Source of the DNA: Colwellia ponticola
GTDB taxonomy: Bacteria > Pseudomonadota > Gammaproteobacteria > Enterobacterales > Alteromonadaceae
Direction of reading: 5' to 3'
DNA: 64,000 bases
Assembly: GCF_005885605.1 (NCBI RefSeq)
Contig: NZ_SZVP01000006.1
Span: 1 to 64,000 of the forward strand
In this document: positions 15,902 to 25,716 of the stretch, in pieces
How the letters are laid out: each line of letters begins with the position of its first letter
Numbering within the stretch: the stretch's first letter is position 1
Position numbers and translations under genes: made by a program
The notes under the pieces: model-generated
What the model was told of the DNA's origin: nothing
The model's database searches: none
The model's input: the letters and a program-made list of their open reading frames with translations, nothing else

Positions 15902-16096
15902 ATGCCAGCAAAACAATACTTCAATACGACGTTAAAAATGCCAAATGGATTAAAGAAGGACGAGGTGCCGGTCATGGTGAGAACTACCTTCCTTGGTTGA
16001 CGGTTCGTGATCTGGCATCACGTGGACGTTCACAAATACTGATATTCGTGAACAGTTCCCGCTGCGCTTTGAAGATACTCTAGCTCTAGCAAATTA
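15902..16096 (+). pseudogene. tnsA: tnsA remnant with a frameshift and an internal deletion
   Basis: Three pieces of a TnsA endonuclease can be read. MPAKQYFNTTLK starts at the ATG at 15902. After a frameshift near 15937, NAKWIKEGRGAGHGENYLPW and LTVRDLASRGRS run to about 16032; this resembles the Tn7 TnsA N-terminal IKEGRGQGHGKDYIPWLTV. The frame then changes again to NTDIREQFPLRFEDTLALAN, followed by a stop at 16096. The part expected between GRS and TDIREQFPL, including the stretch after SHR, is missing, so there is an internal deletion. No tnsB follows. The gene cannot make an active nuclease, and the right-hand element is a relic. Confidence 0.85.
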
Positions 16097-16484
16097 GGGG
16101 AAGTCCACACCTCCTTTAGCCAAGCAGTCGCTGTTTGTGCCAAATAAGCTCCAGCGCTACTAGCCAGCATGATTGTCAAAGCCCAGCCTAGATTACGTTG
16201 TACTAGTTCGACGATAAGCCACTGGCTCTCAACCCACCAAACATAATATACAATTCGTAACCGTGCTTTTTCTTCGCTGTGATTACTAAGCACAAAGCTT
16301 TATTAATTAAATTATTATATAATATTCCTAAATTTACTATCTGTCCTACAATAAAGTCAGTCCATTAATAAATTGGTCTGCTTTTTAACCCGTTTAAATA
16401 TTCAGAAAGTTAATGATATTGCTATGAATATGATTTAACACGTATCCATATTTTACAACAATGCACAAAAAATTAAGGGTCACT
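16097..16484. other. Junction region between the island relic and the chromosome
   Basis: No convincing gene is seen. An 87-residue minus-strand frame (16030-16293) starts at a GTG without a ribosome site and runs antisense into the tnsA relic. Its part from about 16100 to 16293 (ending TATAWLKEVW before the relic) could be a fragment of an older gene cut by the deletion. The promoter of the chemotaxis gene at 16485 probably lies in 16300-16470. Confidence 0.35.
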
Positions 16485-18176
16485 ATGAACACATTAAGTA
16501 TTAAACAAAGGATATTGATGCTTGCAATAGCGCCATTAATAGTGGCTTTGTTGGTTGTTATGTTACTGGTAAATATGCAGTTTAAAGAGCTGGGTGAAGA
16601 GCAAATTAAGCACACTCAAGAGACTATGATGAAGGATAAGCGCGCGGCACTCAAAAATTATGTTGATATATCTTTATCGGCAGTGAGTGGCTTGATTGAG
16701 CAAGCCAGCGGCATGAATGACGAACAGAAAAAAACTGAAGTCGCTAGTTATTTACGTAGTATTGTTTTTGAAGAATCAAAAGATGGTTATATTTTTGTTT
16801 ATAAATATGATGGTGAAACTATTGCTCATCAAGCAAGCCCTAAACTTGAAGGTCAAAACCTTTATAACATGAAAGATTCTAATGGTGTTATGGTCATTAA
16901 AGGATTAATAGATCAAGCCAAAGCAGGTGGCGGTTATATTGAATACATGTGGCAAAAGCCCTCTAAAAATATGGAAGTGATTAAATTAGGTTATGCTAAA
17001 TCTATTGATAAGTTCCAATGGATGGTAGGGACAGGTTTTTATATCGATGATATCGAAGATGAAATTGCTAACATTCGTACGGAAATTGATGCGGGTGTTA
17101 AGAAGGCAATGTACCTCATTGGTACGGTAGGAATATTTTTGATTGTACTTGTCATTTTCATCAGTCTTTACACCTCAGCCAGAATCACCAGACCTTTGCG
17201 TGATACCGCGCTTGCTTTAAATGATATTAGTCAAGGTGAGGGGGATTTAACTCGCCGCTTAACAATCTATTCTGAAGATGAAGTGGGTCAAGTATCAAAA
17301 GGGTTCAATTTGTTTGTAGAAAAAATACAGCAATTAGTCTTAGAGATAAAAACAGGAATAATTGATCTTAGTAGTTCATCAAAACAAATGGATACAGTCG
17401 TTACAAGTACTAACAGTAATGTTGAAAATCAAAGACAAGAAACGACTCTAGCTGCGACAGCCGTTCATGAAATGGCCGCGGCTACACAAGAAATTGCCAC
17501 CAATGCTGAAAATGCTGCAACTTCGGCACAAGAAGCCGATACAGAAGCGATGACTGGTCAGCGAATTGTTGAAGAAACTATTACCGCTATTTCCAGTTTA
17601 TTTGACAGTATTAATGGCGCTGCTGAAGTTGTGAATCAATTGAGTACTGATACCGTTGAGATAGGTAATGTGCTTAATGTTATTAAAGCTATTGCTGACC
17701 AAACTAACTTATTGGCTCTAAATGCCGCTATTGAGGCTGCGCGTGCCGGCGAGCAAGGTCGTGGTTTTGCTGTTGTTGCAGATGAAGTTCGTGCATTAGC
17801 AAGTCGTACTCAGCAAAGTACGGAAGAAATTCAGAAAATGATAGAGCGATTACAGCAAGGAGCAAATCAAGCGGTCAATGTGATGGAGAGTAGCCGCAAG
17901 CAAGGAGAAGATACTGTCCGAATGGCGGCGAGTGCGAGTGAATCATTAATCACAATCACAACCTCAGTGAGTACTATTACCGATATGAATACTCAAATAG
18001 CCACTGCGGCGGAAGAGCAAACGACGGTTGCCGATGAAATTAGTAAAAACGTTCAGCAAATAGCAGATATTGCTGAAGACTCCTCACAAAGGGCTGTTGA
18101 GCTTGCTAACACTACAGAGGAACTTATACAGCTAGAAAAGCGCTTATCTCAAATTGTTGATCAATTTAAGGTATAA
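16485..18176 (+). CDS. Methyl-accepting chemotaxis protein with a periplasmic sCache_2 sensor
   Basis: The ATG at 16485 has AAGGGT just upstream and is preferred over the ATG at 16461. The protein has an N-terminal membrane helix (about residues 8-32), a periplasmic single-Cache domain ending in the typical [13 protein letters not shown], a second membrane helix (about 205-230), a HAMP linker ([25 protein letters not shown]), and the signalling hairpin with its conserved tip ([28 protein letters not shown] in part). It senses a small ligand, often an organic acid for sCache_2 proteins, and signals to CheA/CheW. No C-terminal pentapeptide for CheR binding is seen. It is transcribed alone and followed by a strong terminator. 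Confidence 0.9.
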   Translation: MNTLSIKQRILMLAIAPLIVALLVVMLLVNMQFKELGEEQIKHTQETMMKDKRAALKNYVDISLSAVSGLIEQASGMNDEQKKTEVASYLRSIVFEESKDGYIFVYKYDGETIAHQASPKLEGQNLYNMKDSNGVMVIKGLIDQAKAGGGYIEYMWQKPSKNMEVIKLGYAKSIDKFQWMVGTGFYIDDIEDEIANIRTEIDAGVKKAMYLIGTVGIFLIVLVIFISLYTSARITRPLRDTALALNDISQGEGDLTRRLTIYSEDEVGQVSKGFNLFVEKIQQLVLEIKTGIIDLSSSSKQMDTVVTSTNSNVENQRQETTLAATAVHEMAAATQEIATNAENAATSAQEADTEAMTGQRIVEETITAISSLFDSINGAAEVVNQLSTDTVEIGNVLNVIKAIADQTNLLALNAAIEAARAGEQGRGFAVVADEVRALASRTQQSTEEIQKMIERLQQGANQAVNVMESSRKQGEDTVRMAASASESLITITTSVSTITDMNTQIATAAEEQTTVADEISKNVQQIADIAEDSSQRAVELANTTEELIQLEKRLSQIVDQFKV

Positions 18177-18267
18177 CTTTAATACTTACAGTAAGTGTTA
18201 ATACCTAGAGTGCTATCGTTGGCGTACATTTGATTAGCATCTAAACTAAATTAAATGATACTAAAAT

Positions 18268-18304
18268 AAAAAAGCGACTTACTCATCGAGTAGTCGCTTT
18301 TTTA
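18268..18304. terminator. Strong Rho-independent terminator, likely bidirectional
   Basis: AAAAAAGCGACT pairs with AGTCGCTTTTTT around a 12-nt loop. An A-run on one side and a T-run on the other let it act on both strands. It lies between the convergent chemotaxis gene (ends 18176) and the DUF6436-like gene (ends 18341). Confidence 0.85.
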
Positions 18305-18340
18305 TTGAGGTAAGTATGTTAATTGCTTACTAACTAAAGC

Positions 18341-18931
18341 TTATACTGCGCAATAACACCCCTTAGCTTCTTTAATCACTATATTGGCGCTATAACCTTG
18401 GACATAATTATTAAGCATGGTTTGTGCGTAACCTGACGTTTGAGAGCAAGCGATGCCTTGACCATAAGGACCAAAGTAAATGACATCACCTGAATTATCA
18501 ATAATAGCCACTGAAGGCGTTGCAGGAATGAGATTATCTTTAGTCATAACCACGCGTTTAATCGCAAAATTATGATTAAGGGCTAATTGATTGATATCTT
18601 TAATATGCGCTTCACTGTATTGCTGACAATCACAATTGGGTTGTGAAAAATGTATAATGGTATTACTGATACTATGATCAACCACGTCATTTTCACCGTC
18701 AGCGATATTAGGTATAGCGGCCTCAATGAACGATATTAAATGTGGAGCAAGCTCCTGATGTTCAATATCTCGCAATTTATGATCGGCATCAAAATTAACT
18801 AGCCTACCTTGTATAAAATAACTAAAAGCAAGCACAGTAAAGCTTAGCCATACCACCAATAGCACCAGTTGAAATTTAGTGATAAGGCCATTGCCTTTAT
18901 TTAAACCGAGCAATGTTGTGTCCCATGTCAC
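18341..18931 (-). CDS. DUF6436-like membrane-anchored thioredoxin-fold-like protein
   Basis: The protein of about 196 residues has one N-terminal membrane helix ([21 protein letters not shown]) and a periplasmic domain with the cysteine pair NCDC and further cysteines at ACSQ and CYCAV. This resembles the DUF6436 family, whose members look like divergent thioredoxin-like proteins; the assignment is from general resemblance. The start is probably the GTG at 18931, since no ATG lies near the membrane segment. It overlaps the end of the upstream chemotaxis gene by 35 bp, so coupled translation is likely. The role is unknown. Confidence 0.65.
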   Translation of the reverse strand: MTWDTTLLGLNKGNGLITKFQLVLLVVWLSFTVLAFSYFIQGRLVNFDADHKLRDIEHQELAPHLISFIEAAIPNIADGENDVVDHSISNTIIHFSQPNCDCQQYSEAHIKDINQLALNHNFAIKRVVMTKDNLIPATPSVAIIDNSGDVIYFGPYGQGIACSQTSGYAQTMLNNYVQGYSANIVIKEAKGCYCAV

Positions 18932-20363
18932 TAGCTACATGACTGACACGGTTGGCTTCTTGTCCTAAAGCATTAACTTTATCTCTATCTATTTGCACCG
19001 TATTTTTCAAGTTCTCCGCACTTCTAGCAATACCTTCCGTGGTTATTGCTTGTTGTTCTACCGCCGCGGCTACATTCATCGACACAGCACTTGCTTGAGC
19101 AACGATGTTAGACGCTTGTGTTATTTGCTCTTGCGCTTTATCAGCGCTTTCAATAACTAACTGTACTATTTTTATGCTGTCCGCCATTGAGTCTGTGGTC
19201 GATTTAGAATAGCTCTGTAAAAGCGAGAGGGTTTCGCCAATTTTGTCGGTACTCTCTTTGGTTCTCGTTGCTAGTGCTCGCACTTCGTCAGCAACAACGG
19301 CAAAGCCACGGCCTTGCTCTCCTGCTCGTGCTGCTTCAATTGCCGCATTAAGTGCTAACAGATTGGTTTGCTCGGCAATACCACTAATTTCAGATAATAC
19401 TCGAGATATCGCTTCTGAAGAACTAGCTAATTCAGCGACTTGCATGCTGGTTTTCTCCAGTGCAGTGGTTAACTCTTTATTTTTGTTATTGATATTATAA
19501 ATATCTTCAGTGGTCGACTTAGTGTAGGTGTTAGCCTCTTGCATTTGATCGCTTAACTGATTGGTTTCTTGGGCAATAGAAGCGACGGTTATTGACATTT
19601 CTTCTGCCGACGTGGCGATAATTTCAGTTTCTTGTTGGCGCTCCATGGTTGAGTTTTCTAGTTCGGTTTTGGTTGTCATAAGGTTGTCTGAATTAGACTG
19701 CAACTCTACCACTTGCTCTTTAACACCTTGAATAACCGTCGATAGTAGTACCAATAATTCGTTAAATGAAATTAAGGTGTTATTGTTGTGTGTTGTTGCT
19801 TTTATATTCAAATCAATTGAATTTACATCAGCAGTTAATGCGGTTGCGACTAAAGCAAGTTCTTTACCAGCCTGACTTTCTTTTTTCATTGATTTTGCTA
19901 TATAACCACCAATCGTTGCTTCAACGATGGCATAAACCGCGTGAATAATTACTGTAGTAAACACTAAGCGACTTTCATCAAAAATATAGACGCCGGTATT
20001 GTTCACTTGCAAAAAATAGAAAGAAATATGGTGTATAGCGATAACTAAGGTGGCTGTTATAAATATTCGCCAGTCTTGGTAAATAATTAAAAACGCCATC
20101 AGTATAAATATTTCAAAATGTACTTCAATTAAGCCCATTGCTTGATGAATATGCAGTGCAGCAAATATCATTGCGGCCAGTGCTGACACGTGTCGAGTAA
20201 TAGCAGCATCAGGCGCTGATTTGTAAAAATAAATAGGGATGAGTAGGGCAGGTAAGCCGATAACTATGCCAGATAAATATGAATTAAAAATATAGCCTAA
20301 TAGTAAGCTTTCAATAAATAAGGCAGTGAGTAAATAGGTAAATAGTTGATTGTTTTTATTCAT
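18897..20363 (-). CDS. Methyl-accepting chemotaxis protein with a multi-helix membrane sensor
   Basis: The ATG at 20363 ([12 protein letters not shown]) has AGGA seven bases upstream and is preferred over the ATG at 20420. Unlike most receptors it has no periplasmic sensor domain: about six hydrophobic helices fill residues 8-170, ending in [15 protein letters not shown] cytoplasmic signalling domain follows with the conserved tip ([20 protein letters not shown] and [12 protein letters not shown]). A membrane-embedded sensor suggests response to membrane state or energy rather than a soluble ligand; this is an inference. The HAMP domain is not obvious. The gene is followed by the overlapping DUF6436-like gene. 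Confidence 0.88.
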   Translation of the reverse strand: MNKNNQLFTYLLTALFIESLLLGYIFNSYLSGIVIGLPALLIPIYFYKSAPDAAITRHVSALAAMIFAALHIHQAMGLIEVHFEIFILMAFLIIYQDWRIFITATLVIAIHHISFYFLQVNNTGVYIFDESRLVFTTVIIHAVYAIVEATIGGYIAKSMKKESQAGKELALVATALTADVNSIDLNIKATTHNNNTLISFNELLVLLSTVIQGVKEQVVELQSNSDNLMTTKTELENSTMERQQETEIIATSAEEMSITVASIAQETNQLSDQMQEANTYTKSTTEDIYNINNKNKELTTALEKTSMQVAELASSSEAISRVLSEISGIAEQTNLLALNAAIEAARAGEQGRGFAVVADEVRALATRTKESTDKIGETLSLLQSYSKSTTDSMADSIKIVQLVIESADKAQEQITQASNIVAQASAVSMNVAAAVEQQAITTEGIARSAENLKNTVQIDRDKVNALGQEANRVSHVASDMGHNIARFK

Positions 20364-20641
20364 ATAATATCCTAAAAAACTTCGCTTAAGTTGGCTATTG
20401 TTAAAAAGTATAGTTAACAATACGGAGTATACATAGAAAGGGATTAATAATCGAAAACTCAGAGTGGGTTTATTTGTACAACGCTTTAGCTAATGGTAAG
20501 TTATTGGGAGTTTTCGCCTGATACTAATGCTGATGCATTCGTATTTTTTACTTTCTTCATAGTTGCTGGCTTAGATAAGCCTAGATACTCTAGTCAGGCA
20601 GAAGTTCAGTTAGAAATATTAACTCCCATTAAAAGTATTGT

Positions 20642-21217
20642 ATGAACCAGACCAATAAAACATTATCGCTGTACCATAAACTTGAAAAGTATCCGCTTGG
20701 TAAGAAGCTCTTTTCGATGATGGTTAGCCGTGTTGCCCCTTATTTTGCAACCATTAACCCTAAAATATCAAGCTTAGTGCCAAATCAATGTACCTGCCTT
20801 ATCAAAAAAAGAAAAAAGGTTTTCAATCATATAAAGACAGTACACGTCATCGCTATTTGCAATGGCTTAGAAATGGCAATGGGGGTCATGGCTGAAGCAT
20901 CAGTTCCTAAACACTTGCGTTGGATACCTAAAGGCATGACGGTTGATTATACCGCCAAAGCCGCTAGCGATATTCGCTGCGTGGCAACAGTCAATGCAGA
21001 TTATTGGCGCCCTGGCGATATGCTGGTTAATATCACCGCGTATGATGATAATGACGTCATTGTTGTTAAAGGATATATTAAGCTTTGGATCTCTGAAAAA
21101 CCTAAAGTGCTTACTATCAAGGCTATTTATAATAGAAATGTTTATTTCTATGTTTCTTTTGAGGTTAACCTACTGAGCGATAAATCACTATGCACAATCA
21201 TTTTATTAGCCGTATAA
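20642..21217 (+). CDS. DUF4442 hotdog-fold thioesterase-like protein
   Basis: The first 155 residues match the DUF4442 family (hotdog fold, related to acyl-CoA thioesterases): residues 60-100 run through KTVHVIAICNGLEMAMGVMAE and the end of the domain reads VVKGYIKLWISEKPK. Family members usually stop about here. This one continues for about 37 more residues, running into the start of the gamma-glutamyltransferase gene by 28 bp, which hints that an upstream stop was lost. No weak ribosome site decides the start, and the ATG at 20642 gives the usual N-terminus. The substrate is unknown. A link with the following gene is not evident. Confidence 0.75.
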   Translation: MNQTNKTLSLYHKLEKYPLGKKLFSMMVSRVAPYFATINPKISSLVPNQCTCLIKKRKKVFNHIKTVHVIAICNGLEMAMGVMAEASVPKHLRWIPKGMTVDYTAKAASDIRCVATVNADYWRPGDMLVNITAYDDNDVIVVKGYIKLWISEKPKVLTIKAIYNRNVYFYVSFEVNLLSDKSLCTIILLAV

Positions 21218-23055
21218 ATCGTAAAGCTAATAGCGATATATATTTTCCTGTTATTTCCAAACCGAAAAAAAGTGATGCGGTAATACTATGTACCTGTTTT
21301 GTTTTAGCGTTAATTACGGCTAAAAGTTTTGCAACACCCCCTATTGAACAAACGATAAACCCTGAACCGCCGCGGCTAGCACAATTAATTGATTATTATG
21401 ATGTTTCTCACCCTGTTATTGGTAGAAAGGGCATGGTCGTCAGTCAAAAGCGTTTGGCGAGTGAAGTAGGTGCTAATATTCTTAGGCGAGGTGGTAATGC
21501 TGTTGATGCTGCGGTAGCGGTTGGCTTTGCATTAGCCGTGGTTTTACCTCGTGCAGGAAATCTAGCGGGCGGTGGTTTTATGTTGGTGTACTTAGCTGAT
21601 AAAAAGAAAACCGTCGCCATTGATTATCGAGAAACGGCTCCAGCCTTAGCATACAAAGATGTTTTTCTTGATAAAGATGGTGAACCCATAGTCAATAAAT
21701 CACTGAAAACACTCGCCGCTTCAGGGGTGCCTGGTACGGTAGCGGGCTTGCACTATGCGCTAAAAAACTATGGTTCAATGTCGTGGTCTGAAGTGATTAA
21801 GCCTGCAGAGAAACTTGCCAGAGAGGGCATTATAGTTGACCATGATATGGCACGATTTTTTACTAAAGAACAGCTATTTTTAGCTGATAATTCAGAAACC
21901 TGTCGAGTATTTTTAAAAGCAAACTGTCAGCCTTATCAAGCCGGAGAGCTTTGGCTTCAAGAAGACCTTGCCAATAGCTTTACCTATTTACGAGAGCAGG
22001 GTCGGGCTGGTTTTTATCAAGGTGATATTGCCAAAAAAATGGTAGCAGCAATGGAACAAGGTGGCGGTCTTATTACTGCACAAGATTTAGCCGATTATAA
22101 AGTGAATGAAGTAAGCCCAATACGAGGCACGTTTCGCGGTTATGAGATTTTGACTATGCCACCACCAAGCTCAGGGGGGGTTCACCTTATTCAAATGTTA
22201 AACATGCTTGAAACACTAAATATAGACAATATTAAGCAAGGCTCTGCAGCCATGATACATTTACAGGCAGAAATATTTAAACGTGCGTTTGCTGACAGAA
22301 GCCGTTTTTTAGGTGATCCAGCTTTTGTTAATGTACCAAGCCAAGGCTTAACCAGTAAGCAATATGCTCAAGCATTGAGCAGCAATATTAAAGCAGCTAA
22401 AATAACGCCATCAAGTGCGATTAAACCGGGTGAGCCCGGTGAATACGAAAGCCCTGATACCACGCATTTTTCGGTAATGGATGCCGCCGGTAATGTGGTC
22501 AGTAGTACTTATACTTTAAACCATAATTACGGTAACGGTATTACTATTCCTGGTACGGGTATTTTGCTCAATAACACCATGGATGATTTTTCAGTAAAGC
22601 CTGGCAGCCCTAATAGTTACGGACTTATTGGTGGTAAAGCCAACGCTATTGCGGCAAATAAACGACCACTTAGTTCAATGACACCAACAATTGTGCTTAA
22701 AAATGGTCTGCCGTATATTGCTACGGGCACGCCAGGTGGCAGTAAAATTATTACTTCGGTATTTCAACAGTTAGTGAATGTTTTGCATTTTGACATGAAT
22801 ATTGCTGAGGCGACCAACGCACCGCGTGTTCATCATCAATGGCAACCAGACATCTTGTACGTTGAAAGAAATATTCCGGCAGATACCGTGGATAACTTAA
22901 TAGCGTTAGGCTACACGGTCAAGGTTTCTAGTTCGTTAGGGAGTCTACAAAGTATTATGAAGCATAACGGTGTTTTCTTAGGGGCTGCAGACCCACGTAG
23001 ACCAGGCTCAGCAGCTATTGCCGTTGATAATATTGAACACGCTGTTAAACCGTAA
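21190..23055 (+). CDS. ggt: Gamma-glutamyltransferase (glutathione hydrolase)
   Basis: The 621-residue precursor has an N-terminal hydrophobic stretch (VILCTCFVLALITAKSFA, about residues 34-52) that acts as a signal peptide. The Ntn-hydrolase core shows GGNAVDAAVAVGFAL, AGNLAGGGFMLVY and the cleavage and catalytic site at T425 in DTTHFSVMD. That Thr becomes the N-terminal nucleophile of the small subunit after self-cleavage. The motif PPPSSGGVHL and the late GTPGGSKIITSVFQQ are also typical. It hydrolyses glutathione and gamma-glutamyl peptides in the periplasm. The start overlaps the DUF4442 gene. It is longer at the N-terminus than most, because the signal anchor follows about 33 basic residues. 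Confidence 0.92.
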   Translation: MHNHFISRINRKANSDIYFPVISKPKKSDAVILCTCFVLALITAKSFATPPIEQTINPEPPRLAQLIDYYDVSHPVIGRKGMVVSQKRLASEVGANILRRGGNAVDAAVAVGFALAVVLPRAGNLAGGGFMLVYLADKKKTVAIDYRETAPALAYKDVFLDKDGEPIVNKSLKTLAASGVPGTVAGLHYALKNYGSMSWSEVIKPAEKLAREGIIVDHDMARFFTKEQLFLADNSETCRVFLKANCQPYQAGELWLQEDLANSFTYLREQGRAGFYQGDIAKKMVAAMEQGGGLITAQDLADYKVNEVSPIRGTFRGYEILTMPPPSSGGVHLIQMLNMLETLNIDNIKQGSAAMIHLQAEIFKRAFADRSRFLGDPAFVNVPSQGLTSKQYAQALSSNIKAAKITPSSAIKPGEPGEYESPDTTHFSVMDAAGNVVSSTYTLNHNYGNGITIPGTGILLNNTMDDFSVKPGSPNSYGLIGGKANAIAANKRPLSSMTPTIVLKNGLPYIATGTPGGSKIITSVFQQLVNVLHFDMNIAEATNAPRVHHQWQPDILYVERNIPADTVDNLIALGYTVKVSSSLGSLQSIMKHNGVFLGAADPRRPGSAAIAVDNIEHAVKP

Positions 23056-23056
23056 A

Positions 23057-23087
23057 ATAACAAACAGTTATCTAAGCTGTTTGTTAT
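23057..23087. terminator. Hairpin between ggt and the EAL gene
   Basis: ATAACAAACAG and CTGTTTGTTAT form an 11-bp stem with a 9-nt loop, directly after the ggt stop. The region downstream is short of T-runs on the plus strand. It lies between convergent genes and may serve both. Confidence 0.5.
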
Positions 23088-23116
23088 GATAAGGAGGTAT
23101 TAATGTGAGTTGCGGG

Positions 23117-25711
23117 CTAGTGCTTATCTTGCCAAAGCGCTAGCCATTGACTTGAAGAAAGTGGTTTAGAAAAGTAATAACCTTGGATAACATCGCAATC
23201 ATGCGCAGCTAAGTAATTGAGCTGTGCTTCAGATTCAACTCCTTCAGCAACAACTCTTAATTTTAATGATTTGGCCATTTGCAATATAGTATTAATAATA
23301 GGTACTTCATCAAACTCATTTTTTATATCATCAACAAAGCATTTATCCACCTTTAACTCTGTTATGGGGAGATGATGGATATAACTTAAGCTTGAATATC
23401 CAGTTCCAAAATCATCAATTGAGAAGAGAATACCTTTTATTTTTAATAACTCCATTTTCCCGACAACCAATTGTAAGTCAGAGACAAGTGCACTTTCTGT
23501 TAGTTCAAGTAACAGTTCAGAATAAGGTATTTGGTATTTATCAAGGGTCAGCAATAGGTTATCTATAAAATTTGGCTGGGCAATTTGTTTAGCACTGATA
23601 TTGACAGACACAGGCGATGATTTTTTTGATAATAAACGCTTTTGTGCTATCAAAGCACAAGCCTCATTAAGCATCCAATTACCTAATGCTATGATAGTGC
23701 CACTCTTTTCGGCTAAAGAAATAAATTCAGCAGGAGATACAAAACCTAATGAAGGTGACTGCCATCGCACTAATGCTTCAGAGCCAACAATATCGCCCTG
23801 TGTTGAATATTGAGGCTGTAATACAATACTGAGCTCACTGGTGAACTGACAACACTTCATCGCGAGAGATAGTTCTGATTGCCTTTTTAATAAGTTAATA
23901 TCTTTATAATTTGCAAACACATAACTATTACCCCCTTTCCTTTTAGCATTCACTACGGCTAACTCTAACAGCGGTTTAATGTCTATATAGTTAATCTCTT
24001 TAGCAGGAATATTTACGATGCCTATACTTGCTTCAACAGTAATTTTATTGTGATTGACAATAATGGGCTGGTTAATTTCTTGAAGAATTTGATATGCTAG
24101 CTCTTCACAGATAATTAGAGATGTTTCATCTACACGATTAATATCATGTAAAATAATATTAAAACTATCAGCACTGTTTCTATAGATAGTAGCCCAAGAA
24201 GGTAAACGCTCATTAAGTCTTTGGGCGGTTGCTTTAAGGATTGCATCACCAGTGTCATCACCATAAATTAAGTTAACTTGAGAAAACTTATCTAGATTGA
24301 TTAACATTGCGGTGATACTTTCATTTAACCGTAATGATTTTTCAAAACACTTTTTAAAATCACGCTCGAACGAGTAACGATTCATTACGCCTGTAGTATC
24401 GTCAAAGTAAGCAAGTTGATGAATATCTTGTTGTGCTTTTTGTCTTTCGGTTATATCTCGAACGATACCAATAAACACTTTATCACTACCGTGCAGTACC
24501 TCTGAGATAGAGAGCTCCATAGGGAAGGTGGTGCCATCTTTTTTCATAGCTGGCAGCTCTCTTCCGATACCAATAATTTTAGCCTGGCCAGTCTTAAGGT
24601 AACTGCTCATATATTGTTGGTGTTTAGAAGCAAAAGGCTCAGGCATTAATATCGACACATTTTGACCTATGAGCTCGTTTTCTGAATAACCAAAGGTTTT
24701 TTTGACAACCCTATTAGCAGACAGAATAATACCGTCACTTGAGATAGTCACAATGCTGTCGTTTAAATTATCAACGATAGTTTTTAAATTTTCACTGGTT
24801 GATTTTTCAGAGTCGAGTAGCTTTTTTTGTGCAGTGATATCTTCAAAGGCACCATAAATATGAGTGGCAATACCTTGATCATCTGTTCTAATTTGACCAG
24901 TAGTTCTGACCCATTTTTTTATGCCGCGTACATCAGAAAAAGGTAACTCTACTTGATAGGGCTCTAATTTGTGTATGGCTAAGTCAAATAGTTTTTTTAT
25001 CGTGCACTGAGCTTCAGGGCTATAAAAGCTAATAGCCCTATCAGCGCTTGCTTCTTCGCTAGGTGATAAACCATAAATACGATAGGTTTCATCGGTCCAA
25101 TAGGTTTTTCCAGTAGCTATTTCATAGTCCCAGCCACCTACCTTGGCTAATGTTTCTATTTCAGCCATTAACTGATGTTGGTGTTTAAGTTTAGTTTCAG
25201 CAGCGCTGTGTTCAATGGCTAATAGTGCTCCGGTAAAAAGTTGCGCTAACGTCCTACTTGCAATAAGTATATCAGGTGACCAATCAATGCTGGTTTTGCT
25301 GTCGCCTAAAAAGATAAAACCTCTACTTTTACCATTAATGTGTAAAGGAATAAGTAAAATAGAACAGACTTGAAATACTGATAATATCTTATCTATATTA
25401 GTGGCCGTCAATTGCTGAGGCACATGATTATTAATGATAATTTCAGTGGTACTTTGTAAACATTGAAAAAGCGCGTTATCTGCTTTTTTAGCTAAACGGT
25501 TCGACGGATCAGAGTTTAGCATACCTTTATAAGTATCTGCTTTACAAAGATAAGCTTCTTCATTGTTATCTAATAACCACAAGGCTGCACGGTCGACAGA
25601 AAATAAAGAAGGCGTTAGGTAAAGTCCTTCTTCGATTAACTGTTGCATATTGTCAGAGTCTAGAGGAGAGCTTCGGGTCAATGACATTAATAAGTTAGTA
25701 TAGCTAGTCAT
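23117..25711 (-). CDS. GAF-PAS-PAS-GGDEF-EAL protein, probable cyclic-di-GMP phosphodiesterase
   Basis: The 864-residue soluble protein has a GAF domain (about 15-175), two PAS domains (about 185-300 and 305-425), a GGDEF domain (about 430-595) and an EAL domain (about 605-855). In the GGDEF domain the signature is replaced by RNSADSF, so diguanylate cyclase activity is unlikely. The EAL domain keeps EALVRW, NISAKQ, LELTESAL, DDFGTGYSS and VAEGVE, so it probably hydrolyses cyclic-di-GMP. PAS and GAF sensing of redox, ligands or light would control it. The start at 25711 is only 5 bp after the stop of the upstream Aer-like gene, so the two form an operon in which energy sensing and cyclic-di-GMP turnover are linked. 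Confidence 0.9.
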   Translation of the reverse strand: MTSYTNLLMSLTRSSPLDSDNMQQLIEEGLYLTPSLFSVDRAALWLLDNNEEAYLCKADTYKGMLNSDPSNRLAKKADNALFQCLQSTTEIIINNHVPQQLTATNIDKILSVFQVCSILLIPLHINGKSRGFIFLGDSKTSIDWSPDILIASRTLAQLFTGALLAIEHSAAETKLKHQHQLMAEIETLAKVGGWDYEIATGKTYWTDETYRIYGLSPSEEASADRAISFYSPEAQCTIKKLFDLAIHKLEPYQVELPFSDVRGIKKWVRTTGQIRTDDQGIATHIYGAFEDITAQKKLLDSEKSTSENLKTIVDNLNDSIVTISSDGIILSANRVVKKTFGYSENELIGQNVSILMPEPFASKHQQYMSSYLKTGQAKIIGIGRELPAMKKDGTTFPMELSISEVLHGSDKVFIGIVRDITERQKAQQDIHQLAYFDDTTGVMNRYSFERDFKKCFEKSLRLNESITAMLINLDKFSQVNLIYGDDTGDAILKATAQRLNERLPSWATIYRNSADSFNIILHDINRVDETSLIICEELAYQILQEINQPIIVNHNKITVEASIGIVNIPAKEINYIDIKPLLELAVVNAKRKGGNSYVFANYKDINLLKRQSELSLAMKCCQFTSELSIVLQPQYSTQGDIVGSEALVRWQSPSLGFVSPAEFISLAEKSGTIIALGNWMLNEACALIAQKRLLSKKSSPVSVNISAKQIAQPNFIDNLLLTLDKYQIPYSELLLELTESALVSDLQLVVGKMELLKIKGILFSIDDFGTGYSSLSYIHHLPITELKVDKCFVDDIKNEFDEVPIINTILQMAKSLKLRVVAEGVESEAQLNYLAAHDCDVIQGYYFSKPLSSSQWLALWQDKH

Positions 25712-25716
25712 AACAC

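Noticed and set aside
15883-16083. 66-codon plus-strand ORF beginning FWWFFYASK
   Set aside because: Only its middle (NAKWIKEGRG to GRS) is TnsA-like; the start and end are out-of-frame neighbours. It is a piece of the tnsA relic, not a gene.
16030-16293. 87-codon minus-strand ORF
   Set aside because: It has a GTG start without a ribosome site, no known family, and its end is antisense to the tnsA relic. It may be a fragment of an old gene but cannot be supported as a working one.
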